A stretch of DNA of 64,000 nucleotides from Halobaculum sp. MBLA0143 (GTDB lineage: Archaea; Halobacteriota; Halobacteria; Halobacteriales; Haloferacaceae): assembly GCF_041361465.1 (NCBI RefSeq), contig NZ_JBGKAC010000001.1, positions 372,001 to 436,000 of the forward strand. Reading direction: 5' to 3'. The notes under the pieces are model-generated. The model was not told the DNA's origin and did not search any database. It worked only from the letters and a program-made list of their open reading frames with translations. Shown here in pieces: positions 1 to 8,525 of this stretch. A program made the translations under genes and the position numbers. Position 1 is the first letter of the stretch. The number at the start of each line of letters is the position of its first letter.

Positions 1-750
1 TACGGCTGGCGCGAACAGGTACCGGCGCTCGTGGACGCGGGCTACCGCGTGGTCGCCCCGGACCAGCGCGGCTACAACCTGAGTGACGCGCCCGAGGCCG
101 TCCGCGACTACCGGATCGACCGACTCGTCGCCGACGCTGCGGCGGTGGTCCGGTCCACCGGCCGTGAGTCGGCGCACGTCGTCGGTCACGACTGGGGGGC
201 GATGGTCGCCTGGAGTCTGGCGCTGCGGCGGCCGTCGCTCGTCGATCGATTGGGGATCGTCAACGTCCCACACCCGACCGTGTTCGGCCGGACGCTGCGG
301 TCGAACCCCCGGCAGATCCTCCGGTCGACGTACGCCTTCGGGATGCAGCTCCCCCGGCTGCCGGAGTGGGCGCTGTCGCGCAACGACGGTGACCTCCTGG
401 CGAGCACACTGGAGTCGACCGCCCGGCCGGGGACGTTCTCGGCGGCGGAGCTCCGGCGCTACCGCGCCGCCTGGGACCACCCGGGTGTCGTCCGCGGGAT
501 GGTCAACTGGTACCGAGCCGCCGGCCGCTACGGCATCAGACCGCCGGTCGACCGGGTCGAACCCTCGACGCTCGTCGTCTGGGGCGAGGAAGACGACGCG
601 CTCGTGCCGGAGATGGCCGGCGAGAGCGTCGAGTTCTGTGTCGACGGCCGACTCGAACGGTTCCCGAACGCTTCACACTGGGTCCACCTGGAACGCCCGG
701 ACACGGTCTCCGACCTGCTGGTCGACCACCTCGACGCCGCGGGCGACTGA
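1..750 (+). CDS. Alpha/beta hydrolase, epoxide-hydrolase-like (5' end outside window)
   Basis: The reading frame is open from base 1 (YGWREQVPALVDAGYR), so the true start lies upstream; the internal GTG at 31 is not a credible start. The visible part is the core and C-terminal half of an alpha/beta hydrolase. The nucleophile elbow reads GHDWGAM, with Asp where esterases have Ser; Asp is typical of epoxide hydrolases and haloalkane dehalogenases. The later acid segment is VWGEEDDALVPE and the catalytic His is in NASHWVHLERPD. A helical lid lies between them. The HGFP oxyanion motif expected upstream is not visible. It is probably a cytoplasmic hydrolase; the substrate is unknown. Confidence 0.87.
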   Translation, partial: YGWREQVPALVDAGYRVVAPDQRGYNLSDAPEAVRDYRIDRLVADAAAVVRSTGRESAHVVGHDWGAMVAWSLALRRPSLVDRLGIVNVPHPTVFGRTLRSNPRQILRSTYAFGMQLPRLPEWALSRNDGDLLASTLESTARPGTFSAAELRRYRAAWDHPGVVRGMVNWYRAAGRYGIRPPVDRVEPSTLVVWGEEDDALVPEMAGESVEFCVDGRLERFPNASHWVHLERPDTVSDLLVDHLDAAGD

Positions 751-845
751 CGGGAGCCGAGCATAAATTCAAAGACGATTATCACGTTCGAGTATCACGA
801 CGACAGCCTCTTTCCCGGGATCCCGTGACTGCGTCACAGGTACTC

Positions 846-3176
846 ATGGAGTTGGATCCACGTGACAGCTACGGGGGGAAGGTGGTCGTCGGTTTCCTGT
901 TGATAGTTCTCGTCGGCGGTGGGGTCGGGGGTGTGCTCGTGACGGACATCCAGTCGGAGATCAGAGGCGACAAGCTCGCGGCGCTGACGGCGGAGTCGGA
1001 CCTCCAGGAGGACACCGTCTCGACGCTGCTGGGGAACCTCCGCGAACGGACGCTGTCGTTGTCCGGCACGGTCGTCTCCGTGAGACGGCAGGCGACAGAC
1101 GAGACGGCCGTGGAGGGGACGCTCCGGCGGGAGTTCGAACGGCGCGTGGAGCGGTCGAACGCGACGAGCGTGGTCGCTCTCGCGGACGGCGACACCGGTG
1201 AGATCCTCGTCTCCTCGGAGTCGGACTTGGAGGGGGTGTCGGCGGCGATCGTGGGGTACGACGTCCCAGAGAACCTCACCGCCGGTGAGACGGTTCTCCG
1301 GGTGTCGATCGACGGCGGCACGGAGTCGTGGATCGTCTACACCCGAACGAGCGACGGCGACGTGTTGCTCCACGTCACGCCGTTGTCGTTCGCGGAGGCG
1401 GAGCTGGAGGGGGTGCTGGACGCCAGTCGGACGCGGATCGTGGACGACCGTGGCCGAGTCGTGTACGACTCCGTCGACGAGGAGCTCGTCGGCACGCAAC
1501 ACGTCGCCGGCGAGGGAGTCGACTCCCCGGCGGTCGCCGCGGGGCTGGCACGGGGGAGCGAGACCGGGACCCGCACCGTCGACGGCGACCGGACCCCGTT
1601 GAACGGGACCGCCGTCGCGGCGTACGACGGCGTCGCCGGCGTCGACTGGACGGTCGTCTCCTACACCCAACCGGGGGCGTTGTTCTCCACCGTCCAGTTG
1701 CTGTGGCGTGACCTGTTGATCCTGTTGACCGTCGTCGGCGTGTTGCTCGCCGGCTACGGCCTCACCGTCGAACGACCGACCGCCCGTCGGATGACGGAGC
1801 TCCGGGGAGTCGTGGAGCGACTCCGAGACGGCGAGCTGGACGAGCCGGTCGAACGGACCCGTCGTGACGAACTGGGTGACCTCGCGGCCGGGCTCGACAC
1901 GATGCGGGAGAACCTCGCGGCCGAGATCGACCGCGCCCGGACGGCCCGCACGGAGGCGGAGACCGCCCGCGAGGAGGCGGAGGCGTTGTCCGACCGCCTC
2001 GCCCGGACGGCAGACGACTACGCCGCGTCGCTGTCGCGGCTCGCGGACGGCGACCTCACGGTCAGGGTCGACGCAGACCGGGACCACGACGGGATGGCGA
2101 CCGTCGGCGAGACGCTCAACGAGACGGTCGCACAGTTGGAGACGACAGTCGCGGCCGTCCAGGCGTTCGCCGACGACGTGGCCGACTCGATGGAGACGCT
2201 GTCCGGTCGCGCCGACCGGATCGAGACGGCCGCCGACGGCGTCGACGACTCCGTCCGCGACATCGCGGCCGACGCGGACGACCAACGCGACCGGCTCCGC
2301 GAGGTGGCCGCGGAGACGGACGACCTCTCTGCGACGGTGGAGGAGGTGGCGGCGACGATGGGTCAGGTCGCAGACAGCGCCGACCGGGCGGGCGACCTCC
2401 GGCGGGAGGGGCGCGAGGCGGCCGAGGACGCCGCCGACGCCTTAGACGAGATCCAGGCGGAGACGGACGCGGCCGTCGACGCCGTCGAGGCGTTGCTCGA
2501 CCAGATCGGCGAGATCGGTGCGTTCGCGGACGTGATCGCCGACGTCGCCGACCAGACGGACATGCTCGCGTTGAACGCCAACGTCGAGGCCGCCCGGACG
2601 AACGGAGACGGCGAGGGGTTCGCCGTCGTCGCCGACGAGATCAAGTCGTTGGCCGAGGAGGCCGGGGACCGTGCCGACGACATCGAACGCCTGATCGCGG
2701 ACGTGGAGACACAGAGCCAGACCACCGCAGCCCGGATGCGCGCCGCCAGCGACCGACTGGCCGACAGCAGCGCCACTGTCGAGCGCGCCATCGAGACGTT
2801 CTACGACATCGACGAGGTGGTGGCCGACGTGAACGACGGCATCCAGGACGTGACCCGGGCGACGGAAGACCAGGCGGCCTCGGCGGAGGCGGTCGGCACT
2901 ACCGTCGACAGTGTCGCCGAGATCGCCGAGCGCACCGCCGTCGAGGCGAACGCCGCAGCCGACGCCACCGACGACCAGACGGACGCCACCCGCGAGGTGG
3001 CCGCCACTGCCGAGAGCCTCGCGGCCGACGCCGCCGACCTCTCTGCCGTCGCCGCACAGTTCGACACCGACGCCGACGCGACGGACGTGGACCTGATAGA
3101 CACCGACGCGGCGGCTCTCGACGGGGCGGATCTCGACGCGACGGACGCCCCGTCGCCCCACGGCGACGACGACTGA
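846..3176 (+). CDS. Methyl-accepting chemotaxis-type transducer (halobacterial Htr family)
   Basis: Membrane signal transducer that should relay an extracellular stimulus to CheA/CheW. Domains in order: a short cytoplasmic head, a first membrane helix (VVVGFLLIVLVGGG), an extracellular Cache-like sensor of about 240 residues, a second helix (LLILLTVVGVLLAGYGLTV), HAMP, a second HAMP-like stretch, then a long coiled-coil signalling domain. The conserved hairpin tip lies near residues 560-605 (ADQTDMLALNANVEAARTNG, then GEGFAVVADEIKSLAEEAG). The Ala/Glu-rich heptads beside it are typical methylation regions. I chose the ATG at 846; an in-frame GTG at 825 would add seven residues. No che genes lie nearby, so it is an orphan transducer. 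The ligand cannot be inferred. Confidence 0.9.
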   Translation: MELDPRDSYGGKVVVGFLLIVLVGGGVGGVLVTDIQSEIRGDKLAALTAESDLQEDTVSTLLGNLRERTLSLSGTVVSVRRQATDETAVEGTLRREFERRVERSNATSVVALADGDTGEILVSSESDLEGVSAAIVGYDVPENLTAGETVLRVSIDGGTESWIVYTRTSDGDVLLHVTPLSFAEAELEGVLDASRTRIVDDRGRVVYDSVDEELVGTQHVAGEGVDSPAVAAGLARGSETGTRTVDGDRTPLNGTAVAAYDGVAGVDWTVVSYTQPGALFSTVQLLWRDLLILLTVVGVLLAGYGLTVERPTARRMTELRGVVERLRDGELDEPVERTRRDELGDLAAGLDTMRENLAAEIDRARTARTEAETAREEAEALSDRLARTADDYAASLSRLADGDLTVRVDADRDHDGMATVGETLNETVAQLETTVAAVQAFADDVADSMETLSGRADRIETAADGVDDSVRDIAADADDQRDRLREVAAETDDLSATVEEVAATMGQVADSADRAGDLRREGREAAEDAADALDEIQAETDAAVDAVEALLDQIGEIGAFADVIADVADQTDMLALNANVEAARTNGDGEGFAVVADEIKSLAEEAGDRADDIERLIADVETQSQTTAARMRAASDRLADSSATVERAIETFYDIDEVVADVNDGIQDVTRATEDQAASAEAVGTTVDSVAEIAERTAVEANAAADATDDQTDATREVAATAESLAADAADLSAVAAQFDTDADATDVDLIDTDAAALDGADLDATDAPSPHGDDD

Positions 3177-3504
3177 CTGCCGCCGAGGAGTCGCCGACTG
3201 CCGACGCTCCCGCACCCACCGGGATCGACATGGAGCGATCGAGTGAGTTCGGTCGGGCACCGCCCTCTCTGATCGAGTTCACTCTCGTCTGCGGCGACAC
3301 TGCCCAGGGAACGAGAGGCTGTAGCGGAGCAGTCGCGGGACGGTGCGGTTGCGGAGCGAGGCGGTCGCGGAGCGGGAGCGGCGAGGCACTAGCTCTCGGA
3401 CGCGAGCGAGGCCGGTAGGGCCGAGCGAGCGCCTCTTCGGTCGACATCTCTGCCCCGAGTGGTGCGCGCCTGCGGCGCGCATCCGAGGCGAAAAGGTCGT
3501 GTAG
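3177..3504. other. Gene-free spacer between transducer and tRNA-Glu
   Basis: About 330 bases with no convincing gene. Short open frames here have Arg/Ser/Gly-rich shadow composition and no start context. The sequence is rich in gcgagcgagg-type runs and contains a self-complementary gcgcgcctgcggcgcgc segment near 3465-3481. Confidence 0.5.
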
Positions 3505-3579
3505 TGCTCGGTCAGGGATTCGAACCCTGGTCGTCGGCTCGAAAGGCCAACATGATTGGCCGGACTACACCAACCGAGC
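3505..3579 (-). tRNA. tRNA-Glu, anticodon TTC
   Basis: On the minus strand the sequence starts GCTCGGTTGGTGTAG and ends with GACCGAGC followed by the discriminator A, giving a full 7-bp acceptor stem (GCTCGGT/ACCGAGC). The T arm contains GGTTCGAATCC. The anticodon arm is TTGGC-CTTTCGA-GCCGA with anticodon TTC, one T-G pair in the stem. It is 75 nt long without an encoded CCA end. No intron is visible. Confidence 0.96.
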
Positions 3580-3647
3580 GTACGAGTCACTGCGGCAGCC
3601 GCACACTTAACGCCGTCGGATCGACCGAACCGCCCGCCCGCAGTCGT

Positions 3648-5630
3648 CTACTTCCCCTCGAACTCCGGCTCCTCGTCGCCCATGAACGCCATCACACCCT
3701 CCATCAGGTCGTCCGTGTTCATGAGCTGGCCGAACGCCTGCGCCTCGACCGCCAGCCCGGCGTCGGTGTCGTCGCGGCCGGCCAGCATCGCTCGCTTCGT
3801 GTACCGCTGTGCCACCGGCGGCCCGGCGGCGAGGTCACGCGCGAGCTCCCAGGCGCGCTCGTCCAGTTCGTCGGGCGCGTGGACCTCGTTCAGGAAGCCG
3901 TAGTCGGCCATCGTCTCGGCGTCGTACCGCTCTGCCGTGAAGATAATCTCCTTCGCGCGCCCCTCGCCGACGATGTGCTTCAGCCGTTGGGTGCCACCCC
4001 ACCCCGGGAGCAGCCCGAGGTCGTGTTCCGGCTGGCCCAACTGCGACCGGTCGGACGCGACCCGCATGTCCGCACAGGTCGCCAACTCCATGCCGCCGCC
4101 GAGACAGTAGCCGTCGATGGCGGCGAGCACCGGCATGTCCGCGGCCTCCAGCTTCCCGAACGTCTCCTGTCCCTGCCGGGACAGCTCCGTCCCCTCTAGC
4201 GGGTCGCCGCCGCCGGCGGCCATGCTCTGCACGTCCGCGCCGGCCGAGAACGCTCGGTCGCCCGCGCCAGTCAACAGGATCGCCCGCACGTCGTCGTCTG
4301 CCTCCAGTGTGTCGACCGCGTCGGCGAGGTCGTCCAACAGCTCGTCGCTGATCGTGTTCATCCGGTGGGGTCGGTCGAGCTCGACGTGACCGACCCGGCC
4401 GTCGACGCTCACCGCCAGCGTGTCGAACTCGTAGCCGTCCGTCGTCTCGTCGGTCTCGCCGTCCCCGTGGAACGTCTCGCCGTCCTCGGCCAGGTCACGC
4501 AGGAACGCCGTCGCCTCGTAGCGGGCCGCGCCCGTCGCCTCGGCGGCGTCGTCCAGCGTCGCCACCAGATCCGCGACTCCACGGTCGTCCGCCAGCTTCG
4601 CCGGGCCGTCCGGGAACCCGGCGCCCAGCTTCACCGCACGGTCGACGTCTGCGGCGTCGGCCACGTCGTCGCCGATCAGCCCCGCGACCTCGTTGGCCAT
4701 CAGCGCGAGCAGTCGGTCGTGTACGTCCTCGCGGCCGGCGTCGGCCGGAATCTCCGCGCCGTCGCCGTCCTCGTACTCGTAGAAGCCGCTGCCGGTCTTC
4801 TTGCCGAGCTCCTCCGCCTCCACCTTCTCCGCCAGGAGCGGACACGGCTCGTAGGCGTCACCCAACTCCGCGTGCATGTACTCCAAGACGTGGTAGCCGA
4901 CGTCGATTCCCACCTGGTCTGCCAGCTCGAAGCTCCCCATCGGCAGCCCCAGGTCGAACTTCGTCGTGGCGTCCACCTCGGCGACGGTCGCTTCGCCCTC
5001 GTGGACGAGCCACGCGGCCTCGTTCATCAACGGGACCAGCACGCGGTTGACGACGAACCCCGGGGAGTCCTTCCGGACCCGAACGGGCGTCTTGTCCATC
5101 TCCTCGGCGACCCCTTCGACGGCCGAGAGCGTCTCCTCGCTCGTGTGCGCACCGGAGATCACCTCGACCAGGTCCATCCGCACCGGCGGGTTGAAGAAGT
5201 GCATCCCACAGAACTGCTCCGGGCGGTCGGTCTGCTCCGAGAGGTCCGTGATCGAGATGCTGGAGGTGTTCGAGGCGAACAAGGCTCCCTCGGGGGCGTG
5301 TTCCTCGACTTCACCCCACACGTCCGCCTTGATCTCCATCTTCTCGGGCACGGCCTCCACCACGAGGTCGGCGTCGCTCACGGCGTCTTCCACCGGCACG
5401 ACCGCCTCGACGCGCTCCAGCGCCGCGTCGGCGGTCTCCTGGTCGATTCGGTCGCGCTCGGCCAGTTTGTTCAGCGACCACTCGATGCTGTCGTAGCCGT
5501 CCTGCACTAGCTCCTCGTCGATGTCCCGCAGCGCGACATCGTAGCCCGCCAGGGCCGCCACCTCGGCGATCCCGTGTCCCATGTTGCCGGCACCCAGCAC
5601 TGCGACCGTGTTCACGTCTGCCGCGTCCAT
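3648..5630 (-). CDS. 3-hydroxyacyl-CoA dehydrogenase / enoyl-CoA hydratase fusion
   Basis: Bifunctional beta-oxidation enzyme of 660 residues: hydration of enoyl-CoA and NAD-dependent oxidation of 3-hydroxyacyl-CoA. The N-terminal half (about 1-380) starts with a Rossmann motif (VAVLGAGNMGHGIAEVA) and contains the HAD signature region SNTSSISITDLSE and HFFNPPVRMDLVEVI. The C-terminal part (about 400-660) is a crotonase fold with FSAGADVQSM and CLGGGMELATCADMRVAS. This HAD-then-ECH order is the usual archaeal arrangement, opposite to bacterial FadB. The start is ATG at 5630 (MDAADVNTVAV); the frame upstream is basic and non-conserved. No thiolase is adjacent. EtfAB at 55.4 kb could accept electrons from the acyl-CoA dehydrogenase step of the same pathway. 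Confidence 0.95.
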   Translation of the reverse strand: MDAADVNTVAVLGAGNMGHGIAEVAALAGYDVALRDIDEELVQDGYDSIEWSLNKLAERDRIDQETADAALERVEAVVPVEDAVSDADLVVEAVPEKMEIKADVWGEVEEHAPEGALFASNTSSISITDLSEQTDRPEQFCGMHFFNPPVRMDLVEVISGAHTSEETLSAVEGVAEEMDKTPVRVRKDSPGFVVNRVLVPLMNEAAWLVHEGEATVAEVDATTKFDLGLPMGSFELADQVGIDVGYHVLEYMHAELGDAYEPCPLLAEKVEAEELGKKTGSGFYEYEDGDGAEIPADAGREDVHDRLLALMANEVAGLIGDDVADAADVDRAVKLGAGFPDGPAKLADDRGVADLVATLDDAAEATGAARYEATAFLRDLAEDGETFHGDGETDETTDGYEFDTLAVSVDGRVGHVELDRPHRMNTISDELLDDLADAVDTLEADDDVRAILLTGAGDRAFSAGADVQSMAAGGGDPLEGTELSRQGQETFGKLEAADMPVLAAIDGYCLGGGMELATCADMRVASDRSQLGQPEHDLGLLPGWGGTQRLKHIVGEGRAKEIIFTAERYDAETMADYGFLNEVHAPDELDERAWELARDLAAGPPVAQRYTKRAMLAGRDDTDAGLAVEAQAFGQLMNTDDLMEGVMAFMGDEEPEFEGK

Positions 5631-5729
5631 GCCTGCACGGTCACGTCGCTGGGGATTCAACGTTTCCCTCCGCCGTGACGGGAACGTACGACTCGTTTGT
5701 GGGTGTTTCACGGCCGCGGCCGCGAGGGG

Positions 5730-6458
5730 TTACGCCGGCCCGTCTCCGCCGCCGTCCGCGTCGCCCTCGCTGTCACCGCCCGTGTCGCCCTCGCTGTCAC
5801 CGCCCGTGTCGCCCTCGCTGTCACCGCCCGTGTCGTCCGCGGCGAGTCCGGCCAGGTGTGGCGCTTCGTGGACGATTATCTCCGCCGCCCCCAGCCGCGC
5901 GGCGTTCTCCGACCCCGGGAGACAGAACACGGGGACCCCGCCGGCGACGCCCGCGGTCGCTCGCGTGGCGATCACCGCCGTCCCCACCTCCTCGCGGGAG
6001 TACTGTCTGAACAGCTCCCCGAACCCCGGGAGCTCCGTGTCGAGCAGCGACTCGACGGCCTCGACGGTCACGTCGTCCGGTGTCACCCCCGTCCCGCCGG
6101 TCGTCACGACACAGTCCACGTCGTCGCGGCCGACCAACGTGTCGACCGTCGACTGGACCGTGTCGAACCCGTCCGGCACGAGTTCTCGGTGAACCACCGC
6201 CTCGCCCGCCGCCTCGACGGCCGCCGCGATGGCGTCGCCCGCCGCGTCGTCGTCCAACGTCCGCGAACTCGAGACCGTCACCACGGCGTAGCCCACCGTC
6301 TCCAGGTCTCCCGCGTGGTGGTCGTGATCGTGGCCGTCGTGACCCTCGTGATCGTGCCCATCGTCGTGGCCGTGCCCGTCGTGATCCGCGTGACTGTGAC
6401 CCTCGTGATCGTCGTCCACGTCGTGCCCGCCGTGATCTGCGTGTTCGTGGTCGCTCAC
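5730..6458 (-). CDS. MoaB/MogA-like molybdopterin-binding protein with His-rich N-terminus and repeat tail
   Basis: The core (about residues 50-210) is a MoaB/MogA fold, which adenylylates molybdopterin before metal insertion. It has VGYAVVTVSSSRTLDDDAAG, the family motif TTGGTGVTPDD, and the PGF/PVFCLPGS region. I set the start at GTG 6458 (MSDHEHADHGGH); an ATG at 6485 would add nine residues. Residues 1-50 are dominated by His, Asp and Gly in HDGH and HDH steps, resembling metal-binding stretches of metallochaperones. The C-terminus has three exact GGDSEGDT repeats followed by a Gly/Asp tail. Core function is confident; a metal-storage role for the head is inference. It is divergent from the LysE gene 84 bp away. 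Confidence 0.88.
   Translation of the reverse strand: MSDHEHADHGGHDVDDDHEGHSHADHDGHGHDDGHDHEGHDGHDHDHHAGDLETVGYAVVTVSSSRTLDDDAAGDAIAAAVEAAGEAVVHRELVPDGFDTVQSTVDTLVGRDDVDCVVTTGGTGVTPDDVTVEAVESLLDTELPGFGELFRQYSREEVGTAVIATRATAGVAGGVPVFCLPGSENAARLGAAEIIVHEAPHLAGLAADDTGGDSEGDTGGDSEGDTGGDSEGDADGGGDGPA
5761..5832. repeat. Three exact 24-bp tandem repeats in the MoaB-like gene
   Basis: The unit tcgccctcgctgtcaccgcc plus cgtg occurs three times without mismatch at 5761, 5785 and 5809. It is in frame and encodes GGDSEGDT on the minus strand. The lack of synonymous differences points to recent expansion. Confidence 0.93.
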
Positions 6459-6542
6459 ACCGACGGCTCCGGCGCGCGGGGGCAAAGAGCCGGCGCTCCG
6501 GCGTCGGGTGGACTTTTCACCTCGGGCGACACACTGACGACA

Positions 6543-7295
6543 GTGACCGAAGCACCGCTCGTGACGCTCCTGGCCGGCGCGTCGTTCGGGCTGGCGCTGG
6601 CGGCGCCCCCGGGACCGATGAACGCCGTCATCGCGGAAGAGAGCGTCCTCCGGGGGTGGACCGCCGGCTTCCGCGCCGGGCTGGGCGCCGCCGCCGCCGA
6701 CGGCGTGTTCCTCCTCCTGGCGGCGCTGGGCGTCGTCGGCTTCGTCGACCGCCTCCCGCTCGTCCGGGGCGGGATGGTCGCGGTCGGCGGCCTGTTGATG
6801 TTGTACTTCGCGTACGGCGCCGCCGCCGACAGCGGCGTGTTCGCCGTCCTCCGGGGCGCCGGCGGGCTCTCTGCCGGCTTCTTCGACGACCCCGACGACC
6901 CAGACGACCCAGACGACCCTGCGGTCGTCGCCACCGGGTTCCGGAAGGCGTTCGTCCTCGCGTTGACCAACCCCTACCAGGTGTTGTTCTGGCTGACGGT
7001 CGGCGTCGGACTGCTCGACCCGGGGGAGATCGACGTGTTCGCAGCCGCCGGCGTGTCGGCGCTCGCCGGCAGCCTCGTCGTCGAGACCGGGAGCCCGGCG
7101 TTGCTCGTCGGCTTCTTCGCCGGTATCGGCGTCTGGATCACCGGGTTCCCCGGCGCGCTCGTCGGTGCCCGCCGCCGAGTCGCGTCGCTGGCGCCCGCCG
7201 TCGCCGTCGGCTCCGCGCTGCTGTTGGCCGGCTTCGGCGTCGCCTTCCTCGCCGACGCCGCCGGCACGCTCGCGGCCGCGTTGGAACTCCGGTGA
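6543..7295 (+). CDS. LysE/RhtB family exporter
   Basis: Integral membrane exporter of 250 residues in the family of amino-acid and metabolite efflux pumps. The N-terminus carries the family hallmark (LALAAPPGPMNAVIAEE, equivalent to the PGP motif of LysE), followed by GFRAGLGAAAADGVFLLLAALG. About six hydrophobic segments can be counted, with TNPYQVLFWLTVGVGLL in the middle. A central loop holds the acidic repeat DDPDDPDDPDDP, not part of the family core. Start chosen at GTG 6543, directly before TEAPLVTLLAG. It is divergently transcribed from the MoaB-like gene. The substrate cannot be predicted. Confidence 0.87.
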   Translation: MTEAPLVTLLAGASFGLALAAPPGPMNAVIAEESVLRGWTAGFRAGLGAAAADGVFLLLAALGVVGFVDRLPLVRGGMVAVGGLLMLYFAYGAAADSGVFAVLRGAGGLSAGFFDDPDDPDDPDDPAVVATGFRKAFVLALTNPYQVLFWLTVGVGLLDPGEIDVFAAAGVSALAGSLVVETGSPALLVGFFAGIGVWITGFPGALVGARRRVASLAPAVAVGSALLLAGFGVAFLADAAGTLAAALELR

Positions 7296-7346
7296 CCCCG
7301 CGGCAGATCGCGTCGCCGACGGGCTCCCGAGCGGTCCGGAGCCAGT

Positions 7347-8336
7347 TCAGACCGTGTCCAACACGTCCAAGACGGCGTCCCGTTCCTCGCGCCCGGGGTC
7401 GTGTTCGCTCCCGTCGCGGTCGCTCTCGCGGTGGGCGGTGACGCTCCGGGCCATCGCCTCCCGTACCGGCGTCGACTCCCAGCCCAGCGACGCCAGCCGG
7501 TCCGTCGCGAGAACGTGGGGGTAGTCCCGGTAGAGGACGAAGTCGTCCGTCGACAGCCCCGCGGCCGACAGCTCTCGCTCGCCCGCGGCCACCACCTCCA
7601 CGTCCGTGTCCGCCACGTCCGCGATCAGTTCCACCATCTCACGGAGCGTGACGAGCCGCCGGTCGCCGACGTTGTACGCCGCCCCCGGCTCGCCGGACGC
7701 CGCGACGATCCGCATCGCCGACGCCACGTCCTCCACGTACGCCCGGTGCCAGACGTTGTCGCCGTCGCCCGGCACGATCACCCGATCCTCGGTCGACACT
7801 CGCTCGATCCAGTAGTCCAGCCGCTCCGTGTAGTCGTGTGGGCCGTAGACGATACACGGCCGCACGGAGTAGGCGTTCACCCCCGACTCCGCGGCCTCGG
7901 CGACCACGCGGTCACCCTCGGCCTTCCGATTCCCGTACGTCTCCGGGCTGTCGTCCGTCGCCTGCTCGTCCGTGCAGTCACACAGCTCCGTCACCCCTTC
8001 GCGTCTGGGGATCTCCGCGGCACCGTACGCCGCCCCCGAGGAGACGTACACGTAGCCGTCGACGTCGTCGAACACCTCCGTCGCGGTCGCCACGTCACCC
8101 GGCTGGTACGCCACCATGTCGAACACGTACGTCGGCTCGACCGCCAGCTTCGCCGCCTCCAGGTCCCGACGCTCCGTCCGGTCCGTCTCGACGTGATCGA
8201 CCTCGTCCGTCTCCGCGAACGGATTGTCGTGGTTGCCCCGGTTACAGATCGTCACGTCGTGGCCGTGTGCGAGCAGTTCCTCGACGAGGTGTCTGCCGAT
8301 GAAACGCGTACCGCCGATCACGAGACTCCTGGTCAC
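7347..8336 (-). CDS. NAD-dependent epimerase/dehydratase (extended SDR)
   Basis: A 329-residue sugar-nucleotide-type oxidoreductase of the extended short-chain dehydrogenase family. The N-terminus is a Rossmann nucleotide-binding site, LVIGGTRFIGRHLVEELLAHG, followed by CNRG at the end of beta 2. The catalytic pair is in ETYGNRKAEGD (Tyr-x3-Lys), and VSSGAAYG supplies the Ser. The GGTRFIG variant resembles the subgroup related to plant CSP41 rather than classical UDP-galactose epimerases. It lies downstream of the E2 gene on the same strand, with a 189-bp gap that holds a tandem repeat, so co-transcription is doubtful. The substrate is unknown. Confidence 0.87.
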   Translation of the reverse strand: MTRSLVIGGTRFIGRHLVEELLAHGHDVTICNRGNHDNPFAETDEVDHVETDRTERRDLEAAKLAVEPTYVFDMVAYQPGDVATATEVFDDVDGYVYVSSGAAYGAAEIPRREGVTELCDCTDEQATDDSPETYGNRKAEGDRVVAEAAESGVNAYSVRPCIVYGPHDYTERLDYWIERVSTEDRVIVPGDGDNVWHRAYVEDVASAMRIVAASGEPGAAYNVGDRRLVTLREMVELIADVADTDVEVVAAGERELSAAGLSTDDFVLYRDYPHVLATDRLASLGWESTPVREAMARSVTAHRESDRDGSEHDPGREERDAVLDVLDTV

Positions 8337-8375
8337 GGTCGGGAGTCACGCGGCCGACGTGTGAGCGTTGTGATC

Positions 8376-8457
8376 CGACGGCGTCGGGAGCGTGCCGTCG
8401 GACACCGGAGGTCTGCCGACGGCGTCGGAAGCGTGTCGTCGGACACCGGAGGTCTGC
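8376..8457. repeat. 41-bp tandem repeat, two copies, in the gap after the E2 gene
   Basis: Copies at 8376-8416 and 8417-8457 differ at two positions. Each contains gtcggacaccggaggtctgc. A degenerate third copy may follow (cggcggacgccaacggaag). The repeat lies between the E2 stop and the epimerase start, in the place where an E3 gene is often found. It does not encode anything recognisable and has no spacers. Confidence 0.85.
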
Positions 8458-8525
8458 CGGCGGACGCCAACGGAAGGGTGCCGCCCGGCGCGCCGTCGGA
8501 GCCCGTCACGGAACGTCCCGTCGGC

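Noticed and set aside
3459-4199. 246-residue plus-strand frame crossing the tRNA
   Set aside because: It runs through tRNA-Glu and the end of the HAD/ECH gene in antisense.
4365-5510. 381-residue plus-strand frame opposite the HAD/ECH gene
   Set aside because: Shadow of a well-conserved enzyme gene on the other strand.
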